64,000 nucleotides of DNA from Antrodiella citrinella (Eukaryota; Basidiomycota; Agaricomycetes; Polyporales; Steccherinaceae), in contig SGPM01000075.1 of NCBI GenBank assembly GCA_004802725.1, positions 1 to 64,000 on the forward strand, read 5' to 3'. The notes beneath the pieces are model-generated. The model did no database searches, was not told the origin of the DNA, and saw only the letters and a program-made list of their open reading frames with translations. Below, piece after piece: positions 12,500-23,714 of this stretch. Numbering within the stretch: the stretch's first letter is position 1; each line of letters opens with the position of its first letter. The position numbers and the translations under genes are program-made.

Positions 12500-12500
12500 T
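11880..12500 (+). pseudogene. Possible degraded coding remnant, family unknown
   Basis: Three open stretches on the plus strand have natural-looking composition but cannot be joined into one frame with confidence. Around 11890-11955 is ALHDLGIRIVVERYEEK, ending at a GTGAGT. Around 12030-12215 is LSLFESFLWDSYVLEHAIAG followed by HSVTVNYGFHLPEP. Around 12333-12500, after a TAG acceptor, is GDSLVLGNYPGLLAPSDPDQ and then YVTLPKLPQLQRLGG. I do not recognise a family and found no start. It may be a relic or a gene with unusual splicing. Its 3' end lies next to the TATA box of the following gene. Confidence 0.25.
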
Positions 12501-12506
12501 ATAAAG
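12500..12506 (+). promoter_or_regulatory. TATA box of PVFF-tail gene 3
   Basis: TATAAAG, about 110 nt before the ATG at 12615, matching the layout of PVFF-tail genes 1 and 2. Confidence 0.45.
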
Positions 12507-12614
12507 CTCATCATGCTGCTGTTACCTCCGTTCCCCAAGCACCCTGCCTTCGCAGCTACCCTACCTTTGCTACTATCCAAGCTCTACCTCGCTCTCATCA
12601 TCTTCCTCTCTAAT

Positions 12615-12851
12615 ATGAGCCACTCCGTCGCGCGTCCTTCTCTCATGGCTGCCGTATCCCACAGCAGCAGACCATCCACCTCGAGCAGCTACACCCACTC
12701 ATACTCTACCAGCTCGAGTCGAAGTTCATCTCCAGATGGACGTTCCTCGATCAGCAGCTCCCGCTCACGGAGATCGCAGGACGTCCTCTTCGCAGCCGCA
12801 CACAGAAGCATAAGCACGAACGCTTCATCGGTTGCCCCAGTTTTCTTTTGA
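12615..12851 (+). CDS. PVFF-tail protein 3 (78 aa, Ser-rich)
   Basis: A single exon of 78 codons from the ATG at 12615. The protein starts MSHSVARPSLMAAVSHSSRP, then has a long Ser/Tyr/Arg-rich tract (SSSYTHSYSTSSSRSSS, SSISSSRSRRSQD) with SR/RS dipeptides. It ends SISTNASSVAPVFF. The last five residues APVFF are identical to microprotein 1 at 3353-3505, and the final four also match the one at 6552-6704. No signal peptide, cysteine or membrane helix. The reading frame extends upstream without a stop to about 12348, but the TATA box at 12500 favours the start given here. Function unknown; the Ser-Arg tract could be a kinase target. Confidence 0.6.
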   Translation: MSHSVARPSLMAAVSHSSRPSTSSSYTHSYSTSSSRSSSPDGRSSISSSRSRRSQDVLFAAAHRSISTNASSVAPVFF

Positions 12852-13921
12852 AAACGCATCTACATCTATCCTCACTACCCCACCACCCCCATTTCTCCGT
12901 GTCGACCTGCTTCAGGCAAAGCAGTATCGCTGCATCATAGCTTTCACCGGCATTACCCTACTCGAGGACGTGGCGCGGATGCACTCACATCAGCGTCAAG
13001 ATCGTCATAATCATCCTTACTCTATCATCCCTGCGATGCTATTGCCACCAAAAATCACGTTTCCTTCGGTCATACTCCATGGAGGTTTTCGAGCCCCAGA
13101 TTCAGGGCTGCGAGGAAGTGGCCAGGCTCGGAGTCGTAGCTCAGGAGCGAGAAGTTGGTTATTATAATTGGAAGGTTTCATTTTCGGACACTTCTATCTT
13201 ATTCAATCATCCAAAGCACATGTACAAGGCTCGTTATACCCATCCACACCCATATCTGCGCGGTCCTTGTACTGCACTTATTTACTACGTCCGATCCTTG
13301 CGTGTAGAGTTACTATGTCATACCACAACCCAAAGTTGTATTCAGTGCTTCCTGACTTCAAGCTTCATCGCGTGTGATGTCGAATGGCCACAGATGCAGT
13401 GCTATCAGTTACAGAAATCCGATAACTCGAGCCCGTTCTCTTGCGGCCTCGCACATGTGAGTGCATCATTGATGTCAGAATCAGTGTACATATCATTCTC
13501 CATTTAACCTTCAGTAGATGCTGTGATTGTGGTGGGTTCCAGGACTCCCGGTGCAGCATGATGCATGACCATCCTTCCTGACGGCCCGAGCGGACACTGA
13601 CTGTCGATGCCCGACCCAAAACGGACTCGGACGTCCGACAAAAGTGGGTCCATCACGCGTCGGGATCTACTACCACTTTGGGAACCCCCGATGTTATGTT
13701 GTTTCTACCAATTGTTCGTTCGCAATTTATGCGTTTGGACACGGACACAGAGTAAGAATGAGAATGATATGTGCAGCTCCGTGTCCAACCTGAAGAGAAG
13801 GGAGACTGCCAGCTTCATCGCGAAGGAATATTGCGCATGTACAGCAAGAAAGTACAGCAGGATACAACAACACAAGGATGGATATCTAACAACGAGAAAG
13901 AACGGAGTGACATGACGTGCA
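12852..13921. other. Intergenic, nothing convincing
   Basis: Overlapping open frames up to 142 codons lack domains or a coherent exon pattern. It contains the 3' flanks of the convergent genes at 12615 and 13922. Confidence 0.45.
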
Positions 13922-15600
13922 CTAGGCCTTGAGGCCTTTTTTACCGAGCAACGTCTCCTTAGCTGTCTGGCCAGAAGGTTTTCTCTTCTTGTTCTTGTTG
14001 TTCCCACTGACGGCACTCCGTTTCTGCTTCAGCTCCTTCGGAGTGGGGGTAGGCGGCGCGGAAACCTCAACTGCGGGAGTAGCGTCGGGAACAGACTCCG
14101 CCGCCTTCGCTTTGGTTTTCTTCCTCTTCTCCTTGGGCACTTTCGGTGATGACACGACCTCGCTGACAGCCTCTACCGCAATCTCCTCAACCACCGGTTC
14201 AGGCGCAAGTTCGTCCGACTTCTTCGCCTTTTTCCCTTTGGGCAGTTTGGGCATTGATGTGGCTTTATTTGAGCTTTTGGACGACGTCTCCACGATCTTG
14301 GGTTCTACTTGCGGTTCTAACGTCTTCTTTTTTTGTGCTTTGGGCTTGGACACCTTCGAGGTAGACACATCCTTGGCCAGGGTCACCGCAGGAGTAGATG
14401 CTGCAAGAAAATCTCATTAGAACAAATTGTTTCCCACAATATGTGATCAGTAACGCACCCTCAGGGCCAACAGCCTCAGCCTTGGCTTTCTTCTTCTTCG
14501 GAGTGGGAGCCTCTTCCTCTGCCGCTCGTTTCTTCCCCTTATTCGTCTTTCCTTCCGCCACCAATTCAACCTCCTTCTCCGCTATCGCGTCAGCACCCGC
14601 CTCGTCATCGGATCCGTCATCACTCCCGCTCATATCAACGTCCTCAGCGACCAGCCCATCCCAACGACCGCCATCCGCAGAACCCAATTCACATGTCCAA
14701 ATCGGAAGAGAGACGGAAGAGCTAGTCTTGATGTGTAGACTCTGAACGTTATCCCACCCGCCCTTTATGTGCTTGATGACAGCTGGCAGTGCAGACTGGA
14801 GATTGGCGAGAACCTGCGATGACGACTGTGACAGTACGCCGATTTTGATCGAGCTGGAAAGTGAAAGATGCACATGTGAGCCCGATTTATCGGTACAATA
14901 AGGGCGTGCACGTACGAGCATGTCCCCTGATTCTGGTGGAAGTATGTCGACGAGATTGCCCTCTCGAGCTCACCCTTCAGGTCTTTTCGTGTAAGACACA
15001 CCGGGATCGGTTGTCTATGCGCAATGGAAGAAAATATGAATATGGAATCACAGAGTGAACAGTATCACGCACTTTTTCGCTTGGAAAAACTTCTTCCCCA
15101 ACAACGCTGGCAGTAATGGGATGACCCTCTCATCCGCCAAGAACATACCATTCTCCTCCAGCAGCATCCTCTTCTCCTCATAACCTTTGAACTTTCCCCT
15201 CAGCTTCGTGACCCCGACCACTCTGGAAATGAACTTGATTTTGTGCGTTTCCAAAAGATCTTTGTATTCCCGCTGAGGGTCTTTGGTAATGAGACATATC
15301 GAGGCTTCACGAGGGTCAACGAGAGGATGAACGATTGGGCTATTTGGTCAAAAACATGAGCAGAGGAAAAGCAGGCGAAATGGGGACTACGCACATTTTG
15401 AACGGCTTGAGTTTCTTTTCTGCTTGCATCTGCTTCACGGTGAGATTCAGCCAGACGTGCTGTTCTCGTCCGAGCTGCAATTCCGTCTTTGCTTTCTCTT
15501 CCTGGATCTTTTGCACATGAGTTAGCAAGGCGTCGATTGCCCGCTGAACCTGGGGAACGGATACATGCTCGTCGATAAGTTCGGGTGCGTTTTTCGCCAT
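13922..15600 (-). CDS. Ribosomal L1-domain nucleolar protein (Utp30/Cic1/RSL1D1 family)
   Basis: Nucleolar protein of the ribosomal L1p/L10e-like family, expected to bind rRNA and act in small-subunit assembly. Five exons (15600-15395, 15339-15073, 15014-14916, 14853-14459, 14400-13922) join in frame to 481 residues. The N-terminus is MAKNAPELIDEHVSVPQVQR. The L1 fold includes LVDPREASICLITKDPQREY, then RGKFKGYEEKR, LPALLGKKFFQAKK and SSQVLANLQSALPAVIKHIK. After about residue 250 the tail is acidic then lysine-rich (SDDGSDDEAGAD, KGKKRAAEEE, KNKKRKPSG) with nuclear-localisation-like clusters. It is divergently transcribed from the M64 peptidase gene, starts 222 bp apart. Calling Utp30 versus Cic1 orthology is an inference. 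Confidence 0.9.
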
Positions 15601-15822
15601 TACGACCTTGAAAAGTCTAGCGGTGTAAGGGGATAATTTGAGGTGTTCAGCCTCCAGGATACGGACTGCAGAAGCAGGCAAACGGTTCCGGGCCGAGGAA
15701 ATTTCTGTTCGGCATTGTCGATCACGTGCCTGGACGCGAAGGGTCTGAGAACGCGTCGTGCGACCACACGGACACGGTTCTTACCGTTGCACTGTCTACT
15801 TGCCTGTGTGAAGTGTATCGCG
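15601..15822. promoter_or_regulatory. Divergent promoter between L1-domain gene and M64 peptidase
   Basis: Only 222 bp separate the two start codons, so both promoters must be here. I saw no clear TATA box on either strand. Confidence 0.4.
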
Positions 15823-18342
15823 ATGAGGGGAGTATCTTTGGACATGCTCCAAGTAAGCTCGAAAGTTTCCTGAATCCGAGTCTTGCTCAATTCGTTCCGA
15901 AGATCACCCCATTGCTAGCCTTGCTCCTCGCCGTAGCTGCCCCGGTTGTGTTCTCTTCAACCGAGAATCTACTTGAAGTCGAAAAGCTTCCTCTGGAGCT
16001 TCTACTGGAACGTGACTCATTGACAGCAGCTTGCGTCGTCATGGCGCAGAGACAGACACAGCACTTCAGGAACTTACCACAGGATGAGAGCTATGTCTCG
16101 AAGCAGGAGTCTGTGGATGGACACGAAAGGCTGAACATTATTGCCCACAACAACGATACGCTCTGGACCCAGGCGCGTTCTCTCTGCACACAGACCGTCG
16201 AAGATACGCAGATTTCTGCTCAAGATGTTCTATCAAGTCCAAGGCCGTCCTTTGTGCACATTGGGCCTGTAAGACCTCCGCCTTTGAAGATATCGCCTTT
16301 GTTTCGATCAGGACCGACTTCGAATCGCGTGGACCTTGTCTTTTTTTCGGACGGATGTATGTACTCCATTATTGTTACCCACACCGACTCATAAGGAAAG
16401 ATGGCAGACCTTGCGCAGGAGGAGGCTAAGTTCATTGCCGATGCAAAGCGTCTTGTAGATGACATCACCAACAACCACACGTTCAACACGGTCAAACCAC
16501 TCATGAACTTTTGGGCTGCATTCACCCCAAGTCGCGAGGTCTGTGACTTTAGAGGGCGATTATTTTTGAACCTTGAAGTACTGACGTACATCCTCAGAGT
16601 GGTGTCGGAGTGGGTGGAAACCCCAAAGAGTAATTGTTGATCTCTTCGTACTTGTCCCCTGAAAATTCAATGTTCCCCAGCACGCCCTACGGACTCTACC
16701 GCGATGGCACAGAACTTCGAGGAGTCTACTACAGCAAGCCTGAAGTTGCACGAGGTACATAGTAATTCTGCTAACCGAAGTCTCATCCTTATCGCCACTT
16801 TTGACTAGCTGCTTGTCTCTCTATGGGCGATAGATGCGATTATCCCATTCTAATGGGTATGTATGCCTTATCTATTACGATCAAGTTGGCACTACACACC
16901 ATACTTATCATGATTTCCAGGAAACGATCCATTTTACGGCGGTATGCTCATTGTTTGCCTACCCGTGCTTTTACACTTGCCCTAACATATCGCCACGCTG
17001 TTAGGCCTCGGTGGAGAATTTACGTATGTACTCAAGCATCTCAAAATTTCGGTAAACTGAGTAACTATTTCCAGAGTCATCACACCATCTTTGGCAAACG
17101 GCGCGCTGGTCTTGAGGTCTGAACCTCGTTTCTTCTGCCCAGATATGTCCCGCTGACTTATCTGCCAGACACGAACTTGGACATTCCATCATCGACGTCG
17201 GCGAAGAATACGACGGCGGATTCGCTTATTATGGTGTCAATGCCCTAAATGTACTTGAAGCCCCCATCCCCTGGTCCCACTGGCTCACATCAACGCATTC
17301 TCACATTCACGAACCTCCAAGCGACAACACTGCACGCCGGCGCGTGGAACGCTCCGTGATGCCTATGCAGGCATACCCCTGGACGATGCTCACCGCCTCT
17401 GTCCCCTGGAGTGTCCAGTTCGCGTCGTCCGGGCAGTACGCGAGACACCTCGTCCGATTTTCGTTATCTGGATTGCCCGTTGCGTCTGATCTCTCTGTCA
17501 CACTGGACGGCAAGGCGATTCCATGGACGCCGAGACCGGACATCGGGGTCGATAGGTGGCATTATGACGTTCATATCGATGAAGTGCTTGCCGGGGGCGA
17601 GCATGAACTGGCGTTTGAGTTGAAGAACAAGGAGCTGGAGGGCACGGCTCAGCTTTGTAGTGCCGAGATTTTGGAGTTTGGGACTGAGGAAGAGTGAGCT
17701 AAACGTTTCACGGGCGTGTTAGATCTAATCATTGCCTGCAAAGATTCGTTTCTAATCCAGGACATTATGCTCTATACCCCACGTAAGTCTTCATCCCCAA
17801 CTTACGCTACAAAATCACAGATAGACACCTAATGATCTGTCATCCTTATCAGGTTCTCTGAGTCCAACGAGACCTCCTATCGCCCAACGAATGAAGACTG
17901 CCTAATGCGCGTCGTCACGACTCCGAACTTCTGCAGAGCATGCCTCGAAGGCCTGTGGCTCTCCCTTCTCCGACGCGTCGACCTCATCGACACCCTTTCA
18001 ACACATTGCGAGCCCGCGTCCGTCGCCTCGTCTGTTGATGAGAAGCCCCATCGGAAACGCGTGTTTGACGTGGGGGTCGTTCCACTCGGGCAGTTTCGCA
18101 AGCTTGGCGACCAGGCGGACAAGCCGAAGGAGAAATACATGATCGTGTGGACTAAAGACGGTGTACCATTAGACGCGTTCAAAGACCAGACACACGTCGA
18201 GATAGACGACTCCGACGCGGCCGTGGGGACGTCACGGTACGCCGTCGATGTGGTGTTCACGACGGACGAGGTCCGCGTCGACCCATTGAGGCTGTTGAGG
18301 AGTGGAGGCGAGTTTAGCGTGTCGTCGTGCAACCGGGCTTGA
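15823..18342 (+). CDS. Secreted zinc metallopeptidase, IgA-peptidase M64 family
   Basis: Secreted endopeptidase of Pfam Peptidase_M64 type. The chosen start at 15823 gives ten residues, a 50-nt intron, then a hydrophobic run (ITPLLALLLAVAAPVVFSS) that works as a signal peptide. A longer frame from 15726 would leave this run internal and is less likely. Conserved blocks follow: LVFFSDGY, KPLMNFWAAFTPS, GLYRDGTELRGVYY, CDYPILMGNDPFYGGLGGEF and the zinc motif HELGH with downstream EEYDGG. An intron lies just before the HELGH motif. The C-terminal part has a beta-rich module and ends VSSCNRA. About nine introns, all GT-AG. The DGY junction uses an acceptor 5 nt after the ATG at 16401, otherwise the frame stops. 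Likely about 650 residues and intact. Confidence 0.85.
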
Positions 18343-18490
18343 ACATCTTAGATCTGAATCCAGAAGTATGATGTATTGTACAATTTAGCTTGGAAACTTA
18401 TGCTTTCCACGTACAACAAAACGTAGACCCTAATGCTTGCATCAATTGACGACAAAATGCACGTACTCTGCTGCTTATGTATACATAAAG

Positions 18491-20631
18491 TCAATGTCCT
18501 ACGACATCCTTCAACTGAGTGTTGGGAATCGCTGCTGTGTATGCCAGTTGCTTGAGACGATTATGAGTAGCCTGCTCGTACGCAAAAGCGAACGAGATCA
18601 ACTGGAACTCCGAAAACGCTGTCCCCACGAACGCAATGCCGAAGGGCATATTCGGTCCCATTGTCCGTATAGGCTCTGCGGGCGACAACGCAACACTGGT
18701 TGGCTGGAATCCCAGTGGAACTGCGTTTAAAGAAGTGGTTGAGTTCAAGATGCTTATGCTATCCAGACTCCAGAGTTGTTCGATAGTTCACCTGTAATGA
18801 CTGGATAACCCGCAATGGCTGCTGGGCCAGATGCCACATAAGAGGGAATAATTATGGCGTCAAGGTTGAATTTCTTGAGAGTCGCGTCAATCCCCCGAGT
18901 TTGTCCCAAGTCCTTGTCGGCAGCAAGAGCATCGAAGTAAGCTTGATCTTGTGTGGTATTTTCTGATGCGATGAAACTAAGTGACAGGGTCAATACACGC
19001 TCTACGATCAAACGACTCGGGAGCTTTACATTGACTGGTCGGTCCAGAAAGGTGGTACTAGCTCTTCATCCGCATGGGCAACGTTGAATGCGATCAAGTC
19101 CGCAAGAGTCTTGACTCCAGTGGGAACTTCCACGAGCCCCGCAATGTATGTAGCCAAGTCGACCTATCAGTGACATCAGTCAACGTTGAACGGGCTTACT
19201 CATCGCGTTCAGAGACCGTGCTCACCTTGAGGTCGGCCAACATTACCACAGTCTCGTTGTTGCTAGCTTCAAGCTCTGCGGTATCCGGGAACTCAGCAGG
19301 GTCGACAATAGTAGCACCGAGTTGATGGATCGTCTCCAGCGATGCGTTGAATGCAGCGACGATATTCTGATTCTCCCTTGCGAATAAAGCCCTGGGAACT
19401 CCCAAACGAGCACCTTTCAGAGCGGTCTTATTTAACGCCTTCGAGTAATCAGGAACCGTGGGCGGCTGGACAAGCGTGTAGTCATCCAGAGGATCTTTGC
19501 CTGCGATGACCGTGAGGATAGCGGCAGCATCAGCGACGGATCGACACATCGGTCCAACAGAATCTTGACTTATGAAGAAGGGCGTCAGTCAGACAAAGAC
19601 GATGCTCAACCTGATGCTCACTGTACAGATATGGGAATCACTGCAGTCGGAAATGAGCTACATATGTACATATCGGATTATTCGATGAGGGAGTACGAAC
19701 CTCCAGCTCTTGATGTGAGTCCAACTGTAGGCTTAATCCCAACCAAATTGTTGTTGTTGCAGGGAAGTATGATGGAGCCATCCGTCTCTGAGCCAAGAGA
19801 GCCTGCTGCCAAACCAATGGCAGTGGCGATACCGCTGCCAGAGCTCGATCCGGAAGGGTCACCGAGAGGTACATATGGACTAGACGATTGTCCTCCACGT
19901 GCAGAAAATCCAGAGGGTACGTTCTTGCCACGATATTCTCCCCACTCGCTGAGAGATGCTTTCCCGAGGATTATGGCGCCTGAGGCACGAAGCTTTGCGA
20001 CCACACCTGCGTCTCGAGGGACAACGGAATCCAGAAGTGCGAACGAACCTGTTTTACAAACGACAGTCTAGGCCGAGGAGTGGCTTGGGAGACCATGGTA
20101 GCATACCTGCAGTAGTGTTCATACCTAGGTGCCAATTTTATTTCGGTGTGGCTTAGATGAAGACCAAACGACTTACCCTCCGAGTGCATTGTAGCGATGG
20201 TGTCCTTGACGAGAATTGGTATACCATGCAAAGGGCTTCGGGGGCCCTTCAATATCCTCTCATTGTCTAAGACTGCAGCTTGGGCTAGAGCATTGGGATT
20301 CGTCTCAATGATGGCGCGCAAAGTTGGACCTCGTAAATTGACTTCTTCGATTCTCGCGAAATACGCCTGTGGCATCCGTTGTGTGAATTTGTGTCCATAT
20401 GAGGATTCGGTTCAGGGGTAATCAAATACTGACCTTGACCAGATCCACACCGGTGAAATGGCGGTTCTGCAGTCCATCTTGCAACTCCGCGATAGAGACT
20501 TCGTAGAGGTCTGGAAACGCGACAGTTTGAGGGACATGAATCTCAGTCTGTGCTTCGGCTCGACATAGCAATGCAACAACTAGAAACTGAAGCGCTATCA
20601 AGAGCAGATACTTCAGTTCTATATGTTGCAT
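18491..20631 (-). CDS. Secreted amidase, amidase-signature (GatA-like) family
   Basis: Hydrolase of carboxamides with a Ser-cisSer-Lys triad. The start at 20631 gives MQHIELKYLLLIALQFLVVA with a further hydrophobic run to CRAEAQ, a good signal peptide; an in-frame ATG at 20649 would add MKYNRT. Catalytic elements are visible: the lysine in LHGIPILVKDTIATMHSEG, the Ser cluster in DPSGSSSGSGIATAIG, and the nucleophile region GSLGSETDGSI. The end reads MGPNMPFGIAFVGTAFSEFQ and then LKQLAYTAAIPNTQL. Several introns of 50-70 nt. It resembles fungal secreted amidases annotated by similarity to GatA, but a role in tRNA charging is unlikely given secretion. The 3' end faces the M64 gene, 148 bp apart. 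Confidence 0.85.
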
Positions 20632-21872
20632 TGTACGGTTGTACTTCAAGCTGCTGTACCGGATGTTGAGTCGCCTGCAGGGGAGGATGAGTATGAAACA
20701 AGCATGAAGGCGTTATGTAACTTACCTACTTAAATGGTGACTTCTGCGTGAGAGACAGCTTCCTGCGTGATGATAACCATTCGGACTCTGATATCTGGAG
20801 TACCCAATGCTTGTTTATAAGGAATCGACTCGGCGGGACATGTACAGTAGAGATACAACGATGTGGTGTTCACGAGAGAGCAGGCTGCAAAGGAGTTGAA
20901 ATATTAATCAAACCCAGCTGTCGCTTACATTGAAGTTAATGAGCGCTTCGAAGCGCAACTCGGAGCATGCGCCGTGTCTTGCTCACTGCAGCTCAGAGGA
21001 GTCTTGTGTTCAACGTTCAGATTCCACTGTCTACACGTTTCTCTTCGCGTTTTCTCGTGTTATTTTACGCTTCATCTGGCAAGTTTCTATATTCTCAACC
21101 ACTCAGACTCCTTAGTACCAGATGCTGGAGGGTCGAGAGCTGGTGCCAGAGCACCTGCGACTGCGCCACGGCTTCCGATCAGTTATCATGGATCTCCGCT
21201 GCTCTGGTATGGGTCATCGACTAGAAGTCTGGAGGATGTGGGCAGATTGCATGAAAGATGAGTCGAAAAGCTCAAGGACGGGTTCCCCTCCTGCTCGTGG
21301 CCTCATTCATGAGCTGCGGCCTTCCTGTCAGTATGTTCGAGGACAAACTCCCAATCAATCCTCTCTGTACCCGGAAGGGCTCGAGGATCTGTCATTTTTG
21401 AACATTGAAGATGAGTCGTCTATCGAGGCAACTTCTGAGTCCATTGTGCTGCGGCTGGGCCCCAGGATTCTTTCTGTGAGTATCGTGTGTTCTTCGCAAA
21501 CATCATTTTGTTGAACTCAAGTCGGGACTTAGCTTGCACTACTTGCCAATACATCCTGTCAATGGATGAAATTGGATTATTGGCATAACTCAGTGATGCC
21601 TCTAAAACGCAAGGTAGTAGGTCTGATACTTCTGTCATCGTTCATGATCCTCACCTTGCGATACCAAATGCCGTCGGTCTTCCACTCCACTGCACCAATC
21701 GCACCAGCAAAGGAAGTTTAGAGTTGCGTTGGGCCTTGAATTCCAGAACTCGGTCCTGGTCTTCATGTCATCGGACCTAGTGTTCAAAGTAAGTGCTCAG
21801 TTGCTCTATACGGCAGCTCAGCTCAAACTCATGTTTCGATTTTTGTCACAGCCTGATTGATATACCACCTCA

Positions 21873-22646
21873 GTGCCCAACAATGTTCTATTTCCCTATC
21901 CTGACGTATTCCGTGAATTTGGTGGCTTCCTGCAAGGGGTTGCGGACTGGATTGAAGAGAACTGGGACAAACCTCGAACTCGGTATGCTATCACAGCCAT
22001 CCGTGAAGCAGGAATTTGGCACGGTGTCGCGTCTAGTCACCTTTGGTACCTTTCCTACGGCGATCGCGTGGATTAGTTTCGGATGCACAAGTTGTCTCTG
22101 CTGAACACACACACCCGTGAGTGATACCAGTCCTTTGTTCGTTGCTGTACTGAACTACTCGTAGTTTCGAGGTCATTGATAGCAGCAAGCGCGATCGGCA
22201 TTTGTTTTCCAACGTTGTCACGAGCGGCCGTGACAAGTTTGCCGTAGGTCCATTGGAGTCTTGCGGACACGCTGAACGTATCAAGCTTTCGAAGAAGCGT
22301 ACCATGTTAGTACCTATCATGCTTTCAATCCTGTCGTATCTTTGTCGTTGAGAAATTGCTTCGCAGTGTTACGCTCGGTAAAGCAGACCCCATGCTGCCG
22401 ACCAACATTCTTGTCCGCCTCGTTGGGGGCGAAGACCGTCAGAAACTAAAGTTGATCAACAAAGACAAGCTCCCGAGGACGAAACACCAGCGTCTCAAGC
22501 TGGAACAGCTCTGCAGTCGGCGAGTCAAAGATGCAAGCAAGACCCGCGCCAGGCGGACGGCCAGCAAGTCGTCGACGATCACCACGGGAGGTGACAGCGA
22601 CAACGCCCGCACTAGCACCACCAGATACGGCGGCTGTCAAGCCTAA
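21873..22646 (+). CDS. Hypothetical protein, exons partly resolved, 5' end unknown
   Basis: I do not recognise the family. The best-supported exons read PYPDVFREFGGFLQGVADWI and then ENWDKPRTRYAITAIREAG. A GT-AG intron near 22025-22076 leads to SDAQVVSAEHTHP, another to DSSKRDRHLFSNVVTSGRDK, and a third to LPTNILVRLVGGEDRQKLKL. The tail is strongly basic (KHQRLKLEQLCSRRVKD). From about 22450 all three frames stay open and look protein-like. One continues as AVKPKRTWRGADKQIAMQP to a stop at 22755, so the last exon is uncertain. Upstream open stretches between about 21120 and 21790 may be earlier exons but I could not join them in frame. No signal peptide or membrane helix seen. Confidence 0.4.
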
Positions 22647-22755
22647 GCGTACCTGGCGTGGAGCAGACAAGCAAATTGCCATGCAACCGGTTGTGATCGC
22701 GAAGCGTCGTCGGCTCAGTCTGGGTTTAGCTGAACACATCTTGTCCCTAGTCTGA

Positions 22756-23714
22756 AGACTTGTACATCTCATACATTTCTTGGACCTGAAACTATGGTTG
22801 TGTCTCATCATGTGTAGATAATCCATAAGCTCAGTTGGGTGCCGTAGCGACAAGGTGCGAACTGAGTGCTGAATGTTGAAGTCCAGAGGCTGTCGTTCAA
22901 CAGCATAGGAAATTGATGCCGCATTGACACGCCACAAAAGAACCTCTACACCCAGCTTTGCGATTTAGATCTTTCCTCATTATAGACTCCAGGATAGACA
23001 GAGATAACAAAAACTGTGTGGAAGGTCGAAAAGAAATAGGACGAACTAGAAAGAGAACACGACACGACAGAGAGAGCGAGACAGGATAGGAACGTGGGAG
23101 AGAGAGAAGACAGAAAACATCAACAAAAAGAACTCGAGAATGGGGTGTATAATAATATACTTAGGGTATGGCGAGAATTCAGTTAGGTGCGGGGGGATCA
23201 ATCACGACGGTAGCCGACGTTGTTGGTATTGGTGGTATGGTATAGAATATGGAGGGCAGGGAGGAGAGAACATGCTCCCCGAGAGAAGGGGAGGCGGGAC
23301 GAGTCGAAGTCGAAGGGAGCGTGGGGGGCCGGATGGCGGTAGAGCTTGTGCATGAGACTATATGAGACATAGGGCGCCCTATGGGAGTAAGAGAAGCCGG
23401 AGCGAGGACGGGAGGACACCTTCAGCGAGTCAGAGCGAAACGCGAGGAGGGATGGGGTGCGAGAAGAGAATAGAAGGGAAAGCGTACAACCGAGTGCGCA
23501 AACAAGGAAGAAACCTGATATCCCATATGTGTTTGGAGAATGAGATAAATATGTTGCCAGACAAGGGACACAAACCATCAACCATGAAAACCGAAAACCA
23601 AAACGTAGACGGCGAGGGGAAAGTAAATGAAGCACTCGGAGTGGCGAACTGAACGTCGTAGATGATCAGGACGAGCACACGCAGAACCAGGAAGAGAACG
23701 CAAGGCAGCACGTT
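22756..23714. other. Intergenic, purine-rich on the plus strand
   Basis: No gene supported. About 22990-23130 is dense in GA, AG and GAGA steps on the plus strand, that is, pyrimidine-rich on the strand of the CaaX gene, whose 3' UTR probably lies here. Open frames in this stretch follow from the biased composition. Confidence 0.5.
23010..23130. repeat. GA-rich low-complexity tract
   Basis: Repeated GAGAGA, AAGAG and GACAG steps over about 120 bp; simple-sequence bias rather than a discrete repeat unit. Confidence 0.6.
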
